Assembly: GCF_946478885.1 (NCBI RefSeq)
Contig: NZ_CAMLDX010000106.1
Coordinates: 1-11,044 of the forward strand
DNA from: an uncultured Bacillus sp.
GTDB lineage: Bacteria > Bacillota > Bacilli > Bacillales_B > DSM-18226
Direction of reading: 5' to 3'
DNA: 11,044 bases
The position numbers and the translations under genes are program-made. Below are positions 6,298 to 11,044 of this stretch, in pieces. Numbering within the stretch: the first letter of the stretch is position 1; every line of letters starts with the position of its first letter. Below the pieces are notes generated by a model. That model was not told the origin of the DNA. It saw nothing but the letters and a program-made list of their open reading frames with translations, and did not search any database.

Positions 6298-6326
6298 TTG
6301 GCAAACAAATGGTCTTGGTTCACAAT
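6298..6326 (+). promoter_or_regulatory. candidate promoter of the sirtuin gene
   Basis: TTGGCA (6298-6303, five of six) is followed after 17 bp by CACAAT (6321-6326, four of six), giving a leader of about 90 nt. The -35 lies inside a direct repeat (TTGGCAAA...TGGTCT at 6298-6315 and 6342-6362) whose second copy sits downstream of the start site, as an operator might. The rest of the 315-bp gap 6107-6421 holds the DUF1259 promoter region and nothing else I recognise. Confidence 0.4.
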
Positions 6327-6421
6327 AGGAGTATAGGCGGATTGGCAAATTAAGATTGGTCTCAGCCGTTTAGAGTTCACGGAATACGGGATGTATTTTT
6401 TTAAAATCAGGAGTGGGGAAA

Positions 6422-7195
6422 ATGAAGCAATCAATTTTAGAGACATGCACAAATATAATCAAAGATTCTAACAATATTATCGTTCTTACTGGTGCGGGGA
6501 TCAGTACGGAATCCGGTATCAAGGATTTTCGTTCAAGTAAAGGTATATATTCACTGGCGCCGGAATACGTGCTTTCCCTTGATTATTTTTATGAGTTTCC
6601 GAGGGAATTCTATCAATTTACATTTCAACATTTATACCATCCGGATGCTCTTCCAAACAAGGGTCATGAGATCTTGGCTAAATGGGAGAAGGAGGGAAAG
6701 ATATCCCATATCATTACACAAAATGTTGACGGTCTTCATCAAAAAAGCGGAAGCAAAAAGGTCATCGAATTCCACGGTACGATGAAAACATCCGCTTGCC
6801 TGAACTGCGGCAAGGAATATTCTACAGAAGAAATGGTAGCAAGATATAACAAAATGGAAGATTTCTACATCTGCAATCAATGTGAGACGCTTCATGTATC
6901 AGATCGCTATATTAAACCACATGTCGTTTTATACGGTGATGCAGGAGAATGGTTTGCACCAGAAGGGTTTGAGACTATTCTTAATCTCACTTATCATGCA
7001 GATTGTATTCTTGTGCTCGGATCCAGTTTAAAGGTGACACCATTTTCAACCTTTCCTCAGCACAGGGCAAACGGGGTGCCGATGATCATCATCAATAAGG
7101 GGGAGACCCCGTATGATCATAGTGCCGATACCTTTGTTATTAATGGCTCAATCGGTAACGTTCTGAAGCAGATAGATGAAAAACTCAGAGGTTAA
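6422..7195 (+). CDS. NAD-dependent protein deacylase, Sir2 family (sirtuin)
   Basis: A 257-residue cytoplasmic sirtuin that should remove acetyl or other acyl groups from lysine using NAD+, yielding nicotinamide and O-acyl-ADP-ribose. All core motifs are present: GAGISTESGIKDFRS (24-38), TQNVDGLH (99-106), catalytic His118 in EFHGT, a structural zinc site of Cys126, Cys129, Cys151 and Cys154, KPHVVLYGD, and GSSLKV in the NAD-binding half. The Tyr-x-x-Arg pair that marks desuccinylase-type class III sirtuins is not evident, so simple deacetylation is more likely; the class resembles the Firmicute SrtN-type enzymes. The start ATG at 6422 has AGGAG eight bases upstream; a GTG at 6413 lies inside that RBS. 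It is monocistronic. A partner such as AcuA/AcuC or an acetyl-CoA synthetase is not in the window. Confidence 0.93.
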   Translation: MKQSILETCTNIIKDSNNIIVLTGAGISTESGIKDFRSSKGIYSLAPEYVLSLDYFYEFPREFYQFTFQHLYHPDALPNKGHEILAKWEKEGKISHIITQNVDGLHQKSGSKKVIEFHGTMKTSACLNCGKEYSTEEMVARYNKMEDFYICNQCETLHVSDRYIKPHVVLYGDAGEWFAPEGFETILNLTYHADCILVLGSSLKVTPFSTFPQHRANGVPMIIINKGETPYDHSADTFVINGSIGNVLKQIDEKLRG

Positions 7196-7271
7196 AGGGA
7201 AGGCTGCAGAATATCCGCTTTTATTTCCAGAAGTGGAAGAGATGTTCTGCAGAATATGATGTTGTATAAAG

Positions 7272-7296
7272 GGCAGGATTCGTAGAGAATCCGTGC
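7272..7296 (+). other. stem-loop downstream of the sirtuin gene
   Basis: GGCAGGATTC (from 7272) pairs with GAATCC-G-TGCC (from 7287) with one bulged base and a 5-nt loop. No T-run follows, so it is not a standard terminator. A further inverted repeat, AGCGATG (7312-7318) and CATCGCT (7373-7379), follows in the same gap. The function is unknown; it may be a 3' mRNA structure between convergent genes. Confidence 0.4.
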
Positions 7297-7380
7297 CGCA
7301 GTAGGGAATACAGCGATGCATCCTTTCCGATTTTCGTCGCGGTTTTAGACTGGGAAAACATATTCTCCTTTACATCGCTT

Positions 7381-7560
7381 CTACCGCTTGAAATAAAGAA
7401 ACATCATCGCAGCCAAAAGTAGCCCGGCGATGAAAAAGGGAAGAATTCCTGAGCTATAGACGATATAAACTTTGATACTTCGAATGGCCTGTATGACTAG
7501 AAACAGGAGTAAAAATGCAAACAAAAGCAGGATGAGAGGCATTCGTTTCTGTCGCTTCAA
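7381..7560 (-). CDS. small two-helix membrane protein of unknown function
   Basis: I do not recognise this gene. It encodes 59 residues with a basic N-terminus (Lys-Arg-Gln-Lys-Arg), a strongly hydrophobic helix near residues 7-27, a short polar link (RSIKVYIVYSS) and a second hydrophobic helix ending in FKR. This is a regular small membrane protein layout. The chosen start is a TTG at 7560 with AAGGGG about nine bases upstream. The frame also opens at a TTG at 7578 (65 residues), but no RBS precedes that. It lies 88 bp after the GyrI-like gene on the same strand and may be co-transcribed with it. A chance frame is possible, but hydrophobic structure over the whole length argues for a real gene. 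Confidence 0.5.
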   Translation of the reverse strand: MKRQKRMPLILLLFAFLLLFLVIQAIRSIKVYIVYSSGILPFFIAGLLLAAMMFLYFKR

Positions 7561-7648
7561 TGCAGCCAGCCCCTTCAATGTAGCTTTATATAGAATTGTT
7601 CAGCCTGTTATAATACCTTATGCATTTTATGCCTTGTATTATGCCGTC

Positions 7649-8269
7649 TCATTCTACCTTAAACCGCAACACTGTCTTTAATTTTTCCGGTTCCGTCCTC
7701 CGAGGGTCCCCGATATAGATTTCCCGGTGGATCTTGCTTGTTCGCTTTAGTCCCTTCTCTTGACAGAATTTTTCCATGACTGCGAAGGTTTCTGTCTCTG
7801 TACTAAAGCTGCCGATGTGCATCATTTGTACACAAAGGCCGTCAGACATGTGATGAAGTTCTGCAATTTCCACAGGTAGATGCTTCTTTTTCTTTGCCAC
7901 AGCTTCCACCGCCTGTTGAAAGGTTTCAACTGTCACAAAATCAGGCTGGCGGATCATCAGTGTATAAACAAAATGGTGCTTATCAAGAACCTTCATCTTT
8001 CGTCCTTCTTCATCTAAATCCCAAATGCCTTCCAGCGGATAGACGGTATATTCATAATAACCTTTGGGCGTGATGCCGTTTTTTGGCAGCATCCGAATGC
8101 TGTAAGATAGGGCATATAGGAGTTCAACAAGGGATTGAAAGGTCTCACTGTCCGGACTTCCTGCTCCGCTGACCATAATATACTTCTTCATATTATCTTT
8201 ATAGATAACAGGCATGTTTTTTGGCAAATATGTTTCTTTTTCCATTTTCCGCCATTCATATTTTTTCAT
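7649..8269 (-). CDS. GyrI-like small-molecule-binding domain protein
   Basis: A 206-residue soluble protein of the stand-alone GyrI-like (SOUL/SBMC/BmrR effector-domain superfamily) type, found in Bacillus and Listeria. The fold binds small, often cationic or hydrophobic, molecules; some relatives have been linked to xenobiotic hydrolysis or drug binding. Matching stretches are the N-terminal KKYIMVSGAGSPDSETFQ, the paired GyrI repeats with central EIAELHHMSDGLCVQMMHIGSFSTE near 133-157, and the C-terminal signature HREIYIGDPRRTEPEKLKTVLR. No helix-turn-helix is present, so it is not a MerR/AraC regulator. I chose the ATG at 8269, since AAGGTG stands about seven bases upstream; the ATG at 8275 is too close to it. 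The preceding promoter has a perfect extended -10. The ligand is unknown. Confidence 0.82.
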   Translation of the reverse strand: MKKYEWRKMEKETYLPKNMPVIYKDNMKKYIMVSGAGSPDSETFQSLVELLYALSYSIRMLPKNGITPKGYYEYTVYPLEGIWDLDEEGRKMKVLDKHHFVYTLMIRQPDFVTVETFQQAVEAVAKKKKHLPVEIAELHHMSDGLCVQMMHIGSFSTETETFAVMEKFCQEKGLKRTSKIHREIYIGDPRRTEPEKLKTVLRFKVE

Positions 8270-8299
8270 CTGCATTCACCTTTTTCGATAAATTTCAGG

Positions 8300-8308
8300 A
8301 TTATAACA
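8300..8308 (-). promoter_or_regulatory. extended -10 promoter of the GyrI-like gene
   Basis: On the minus strand TGTTATAAT reads as a perfect extended -10 (TATAAT is the complement of 8300-8305). The -35 position holds only a T-run, which extended -10 promoters can tolerate. Transcription would start near 8292, giving a leader of about 22 nt to the ATG at 8269, with AAGGTG inside it. Confidence 0.55.
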
Positions 8309-8445
8309 ATTTCCTTCATGATAAAAAAGTACTAATATCATCATATCGCTACCTGAAAGATAGAACAAGACGAGTTCTTATTCCTCCAAAAAGTTTATAA
8401 AAAATGAACGCCAAATTCTTTTCAGTATAGATAAATGCAACTTAT

Positions 8446-8474
8446 TTGATCATTGTTATTCCGGTTGATATGAT
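8446..8474 (+). promoter_or_regulatory. candidate promoter far upstream of artP
   Basis: TTGATC (8446-8451, four of six), a 17-bp spacer ending in TGA, and TATGAT (8469-8474, five of six) form a good extended -10 sigma-A promoter. Transcription would start near 8481 and meet a terminator-like hairpin at 8518-8549 about 70 nt later. It lies in the 495-bp gap 8276-8770, where I found no protein-coding gene. Confidence 0.5.
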
Positions 8475-8497
8475 GGAAATACATTGGATAAATAGAT

Positions 8498-8556
8498 GAA
8501 GGTTTAACGATTGTTATATCCGATAATCACTCTGATTATTGGATTTTTTAACCTTC
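8498..8556 (+). terminator. nested hairpin with T-run (sRNA terminator or attenuator)
   Basis: The inner arms ATCCGATAATCA (8518-8529) and TGATTATTGGAT (8533-8544) pair over 12 bp with one G-T wobble and a 3-nt loop, followed by TTTTTT (8544-8549). An outer 7-bp stem, GAAGGTT (8498-8504) with AACCTTC (8550-8556), encloses it. The inner part is a plausible intrinsic terminator. Together with the promoter at 8446 it would give a transcript of about 70 nt. The outer stem is unusual, since it needs sequence past the T-run. Confidence 0.55.
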
Positions 8557-8654
8557 TTATAATATTTTTCCTCCTTTTGCTCACAATAGTGCTTAAACCA
8601 ATAGATTTTGTGTTTTCACAGAAAATTTAATATTATTTAAAAATAATTTATAGG

Positions 8655-8682
8655 TTGCATTAAGCAGAGTTTGTGTTAAAAT
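8655..8682 (+). promoter_or_regulatory. likely main promoter of the artPQR operon
   Basis: TTGCAT (8655-8660), a 16-bp spacer and TAAAAT (8677-8682) preceded by TGT give an extended -10 promoter. The predicted start is near 8689, with a leader of about 80 nt before the TTG at 8771. The leader contains short AT-rich inverted repeats (for example CTTATA/TATAAG) but no recognised riboswitch or T-box. Confidence 0.6.
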
Positions 8683-8770
8683 TCATTTTGGTGAATAAAT
8701 ATAATTATTTCTAAAAAAAAAGCAAGGTATAGTCCTTATAAGTTTATTACATATAAGAGGAGGAGTTATA

Positions 8771-9562
8771 TTGAAAAAGGTATTTTCTATTATTTTGACA
8801 GGAATGTTAGTTATTGGGATTCTTTCTGCCTGTGGTACAGCCAAGGATGACAACGATAAGAATGCTAAATCGGGCGGAGACGCAAAAGACAAAGTATTAA
8901 CAATGGGAACTTCAGCAGACTACAAACCATTCGAATACATTGATACAGCCAAAGGTTCAGAGCCAATCGGAATTGATGTCGATATTGCCAAAGCCATTAC
9001 GGAAAAGCTGGGATATAAGCTTGAAATCAACGATATAGATTTTGGTGGTTTGATTGCGGCTCTGCAAAATGGACAGGTGGATTTCGTTGCTTCGGCAATG
9101 TCAGCAACAGAAGTACGTAAAAAAAGTGTGGATTTTAGTGATATTTACTATACTTCCAAGCATGTGATTGTGTCCAAGAAAGACAGTGGTATTGACAGCG
9201 TAGAGGATTTAAAAGGCAAAACGGTCGGTGCACAGCTTGGTTCAATTCAGCAAGATAAAGCAAAGGAACTGGCAAAAGAGATTAGCTTTAAAGTCGATGC
9301 ACGAAATCGTATTCCGGAACTAATTCAAGAGATTAAAGTTGGTCGTATGGATGCAGCCATTATTGAAGATACAAGCTCCAAAGGCTATCTTGATGAAAAT
9401 CCGGATATTACAAGCTTTACGATTGAGGATACAGATGGCGGATTTGCGATTGCTTTTCCAAAAGGCAGCGAATTGACTGAGAAGTTTAATAAGGAATTAA
9501 ATTCCATGATTGAAAATGGCGAAATCGATGAAATTGTTAAACAATACTTTGATGTAAAATAA
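8771..9562 (+). CDS. artP: arginine-type ABC transporter substrate-binding lipoprotein
   Basis: A 263-residue extracellular solute-binding protein of family 3 (polar amino acids). A lipoprotein signal is clear, with lipobox LSAC and Cys21 as the lipidated residue, then a charged linker. The mature part has GTSADYKPFEY, PIGIDVDIAKAI, ALQNGQVDFVASAMSAT, VSKKDSGI, LKGKTVGAQLGSIQ and RNRIPELIQEIKVGRMDAAIIED. From memory of the family these segments closely resemble B. subtilis ArtP (YqiX), so arginine or a related basic amino acid is the probable ligand; other polar amino acids cannot be excluded. The start is TTG at 8771, with AGGAGGAG about five bases upstream. It is the first gene of artP-artQ-artR, with a hairpin after it that should keep its level above the permease. 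Confidence 0.9.
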   Translation: MKKVFSIILTGMLVIGILSACGTAKDDNDKNAKSGGDAKDKVLTMGTSADYKPFEYIDTAKGSEPIGIDVDIAKAITEKLGYKLEINDIDFGGLIAALQNGQVDFVASAMSATEVRKKSVDFSDIYYTSKHVIVSKKDSGIDSVEDLKGKTVGAQLGSIQQDKAKELAKEISFKVDARNRIPELIQEIKVGRMDAAIIEDTSSKGYLDENPDITSFTIEDTDGGFAIAFPKGSELTEKFNKELNSMIENGEIDEIVKQYFDVK

Positions 9563-9579
9563 AATAAACAACCGGATAG

Positions 9580-9614
9580 AAACGTTCAGAAGGAATGGGG
9601 TTCTGAACGTTTTT
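9580..9614 (+). terminator. intra-operon hairpin between artP and artQ
   Basis: Perfect 12-bp arms (9580-9591 and 9601-9612) with loop GGAATGGGG are followed by a short T-run (9610-9614). It sits 17 bp past the artP stop codon and about 40 bp before artQ. A partly leaky terminator, or a 3' stabiliser of artP mRNA, is common after binding-protein genes and would give excess binding protein. Confidence 0.75.
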
Positions 9615-9653
9615 ATCGTTTAACTACGTAATTTGAAAGGATTGGTCCATGAT

Positions 9654-10313
9654 ATGAATTTAGATTTTAGCTCCGTACTCCCGTCCTTTCCCTTTATCCT
9701 GCAAGGTGTCTGGGTTACGCTCCAGATTGCTTTTTTTGCCGGTCTGCTGGGATTTGTGTTCGGAATCATATTATCATTATTTAAGATCAGCAAGATCAGA
9801 GTGTTAAATTTGATTGCGGATGTGTATACATCGATTTTCCGCGGCACACCGCTTGTCTTACAGCTGATGATTATTTACTTTGGTTCGCCACAATTGATAG
9901 GCTATCAAATTGAACCGTATACGGCTGCTATCATTTCCTTCGCTTTAAATTCTACCGCTTATATTTCTGAGATTATTCGAGGAGGGATTCAGGCAGTCGA
10001 TAAAGGGCAAAGCGAAGCTGCAATGGCGCTGGGAGTGCCATACCGCCCGATGATGACCGATATCGTTCTGCCGCAGGCACTAAAAAATATTTTGCCCTCT
10101 CTGATGAATGAGTTTATTTCATTAACGAAGGAATCAGCAATTGTGACAACGATTGGAGTAATGGATGTTATGCGCCGTTCCTATCAGGTCGGTGCGGATA
10201 CATTCCGTTTTATTGAACCACTACTGTTGGCTGGGATTATTTATTATGTCTTAGTCATGATTCTGACTATAATTGGTAAGGCTGTCGAAAGGAGATTGAG
10301 AAAAGGTGATTAA
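9654..10313 (+). CDS. artQ: arginine-type ABC transporter permease
   Basis: A 219-residue inner-membrane permease of the His/Glu/Gln/Arg family, forming the channel of the transporter, probably as a homodimer. It has about five hydrophobic helices, the FRGTPLVLQ motif (62-70) and the EAA loop [23 protein letters not shown] (from 121), which contacts the ATPase. Length and motifs are normal for the family. I chose ATG 9654 (MNLDFSS), which resembles ArtQ starts; AAAGGA lies 12 bases upstream, a slightly long spacing. The frame also opens at a TTG at 9633, without an RBS. It follows artP after a hairpin and overlaps artR by 8 bp, so the two are translationally coupled. Confidence 0.9.
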   Translation: MNLDFSSVLPSFPFILQGVWVTLQIAFFAGLLGFVFGIILSLFKISKIRVLNLIADVYTSIFRGTPLVLQLMIIYFGSPQLIGYQIEPYTAAIISFALNSTAYISEIIRGGIQAVDKGQSEAAMALGVPYRPMMTDIVLPQALKNILPSLMNEFISLTKESAIVTTIGVMDVMRRSYQVGADTFRFIEPLLLAGIIYYVLVMILTIIGKAVERRLRKGD

Positions 10314-11028
10314 GGTAGAAGGATTAACTAAACATTTCGGCAGACTGGAAGTTTTAAAAGGGATTACGACCACGATTGAGGATGGTCAAGTGGTAGCGAT
10401 TATCGGTCCTTCTGGATCAGGAAAATCGACCTTCCTGCGTTGCCTGAATCTGCTGGAAAAGCCGACTGGTGGACACGTATATATTAATGGAGTGGACTTG
10501 ACCGACAAAAAAACAAATATTATGAAGATGAGACAAAACGTCGGTATGGTGTTTCAGCATTTTTATTTATTTCCCCATAAAACGGTTTTGGAAAATCTAA
10601 TATATGCTCCAATAAAGGTCAAGCGGGTTTCGAAAAAAGCTGCTGAGGATTCAGCCATGCAGCTCCTAACAAAGGTGGGGCTTGCCGAAAAAGCCAATGA
10701 ATATCCCGGCCGTCTGTCTGGGGGACAGAAGCAGCGGGTAGCGATTGCTCGTGCACTGGCAATGGAGCCGGAAATTATGCTGTTCGATGAACCGACCTCC
10801 GCCCTAGACCCAGAGATGGTCAAAGAAGTGCTTGACGTCATGAAGACATTGGCGGGATCTGGGATGACGATGGCGATTGTGACACACGAAATGGGCTTTG
10901 CCCGTGAAGTAGCCGATCGCGTTTTATTCCTTGAGGACGGTGTACTTACAGAAGATTCTCCGCCAAAAGAATTTTTCACTCAACCAAAAAGCCAAAGGGC
11001 AAAGGAATTTTTAGAGAAAATCCTGTAA
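10306..11028 (+). CDS. artR: arginine-type ABC transporter ATP-binding protein
   Basis: A 240-residue ATPase of the polar-amino-acid ABC import family. It hydrolyses ATP at the cytoplasmic face to drive uptake through ArtQ. All motifs are intact: Walker [10 protein letters not shown] (34-42), Q-loop Gln84 in VFQHFYLFP, signature LSGGQ (137-141), Walker B IMLFDE (157-162), D-loop SALD, and switch His194 in VTHE. The start is GTG at 10306, overlapping the last 8 bp of artQ, with GGAG about 12 bases upstream. The stop codon lies in the loop of the operon terminator. With artP and artQ it makes a complete importer; the best functional guess is arginine. Confidence 0.93.
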   Translation: MIKVEGLTKHFGRLEVLKGITTTIEDGQVVAIIGPSGSGKSTFLRCLNLLEKPTGGHVYINGVDLTDKKTNIMKMRQNVGMVFQHFYLFPHKTVLENLIYAPIKVKRVSKKAAEDSAMQLLTKVGLAEKANEYPGRLSGGQKQRVAIARALAMEPEIMLFDEPTSALDPEMVKEVLDVMKTLAGSGMTMAIVTHEMGFAREVADRVLFLEDGVLTEDSPPKEFFTQPKSQRAKEFLEKIL

Positions 11029-11044
11029 CGGATTTTCTTTTTTT
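11015..11044 (+). terminator. terminator of the artPQR operon
   Basis: AGAAAATCC (11015-11023) and GGATTTTCT (11030-11038) form a 9-bp stem with a 6-nt loop, followed by a T-run to the window end. The artR stop codon lies within the loop, so the terminator overlaps the coding end. Confidence 0.9.

Noticed and set aside
8276..8344. 22-codon minus-strand frame ending just before the GyrI-like gene, possible leader peptide
   Set aside because: The best promoter for the GyrI-like gene (extended -10 at 8300-8308) lies inside this frame, so it would not be transcribed from it.
8560..8770. T-box or lysine/SAM riboswitch in the artP leader
   Set aside because: No GGGTGGNACCGCG, AGAGGTGC or other conserved core is present; only AT-rich small stems.
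10563..10979. 138-codon minus-strand frame opposite artR
   Set aside because: It is fully antisense to a highly conserved ABC ATPase, has Ser/Arg-rich low-quality composition and no RBS; it is a shadow frame.
1..11044. CRISPR array, insertion sequence, tRNA/rRNA, toxin-antitoxin or phage-defence module
   Set aside because: No regularly spaced repeats, transposase motifs, tRNA-like folds or matching protein families were seen. The sirtuin is a single-domain housekeeping type and lacks the partner domains of defence-associated Sir2 proteins.

Overview
The window looks like a stretch of chromosome from a low-GC Firmicute, most likely a Bacillaceae relative of Bacillus. The DNA is AT-rich, ribosome-binding sites are strong (AGGAGG-like), several starts are TTG or GTG, intrinsic terminators are common, and the amino-acid ABC operon closely resembles B. 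subtilis artPQR. No mobile element, prophage gene, CRISPR array, rRNA or tRNA was found. The layout is many short transcription units in both directions, typical of an accessory metabolic region.

Left part (1-2.4 kb): an HpcH/HpaI-type aldolase (minus), an XRE-family regulator (plus) and an RraA-type aldolase/demethylmenaquinone-methyltransferase-like protein (minus). The regulator lies between two enzymes that belong to unrelated families but commonly do the same chemistry, metal-dependent cleavage of 2-oxo acid aldols to pyruvate. A TGACAAATAA motif sits at promoter-like positions before the regulator, before the RraA gene and before something transcribed leftward out of the window, which suggests a small shared regulon.

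Middle part (2.5-7.2 kb): a membrane acyltransferase-3 protein followed by a membrane-anchored or secreted SGNH/GDSL hydrolase (plus). Together they resemble the two halves of OatA-type extracellular O-acetyltransferases. Then come an ECF transporter S component (minus), a secreted DUF1259/LppY-LpqO-like protein (minus) and a sirtuin (plus).

Right part (7.2-11 kb): a small two-helix membrane protein (minus), a GyrI-like small-molecule-binding protein (minus), a long non-coding stretch with a promoter followed by a nested hairpin and U-tract, and the complete arginine-type ABC transporter operon artP-artQ-artR (plus). That operon has a hairpin terminator between the lipoprotein and the permease and a final terminator at the window edge.

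Nothing here is convincingly a new multi-gene system. The points most worth a second look are the split acyltransferase/SGNH pair, the repeated TGACAAATAA promoter motif around the two aldolases, and the putative short transcript or attenuator upstream of artP.
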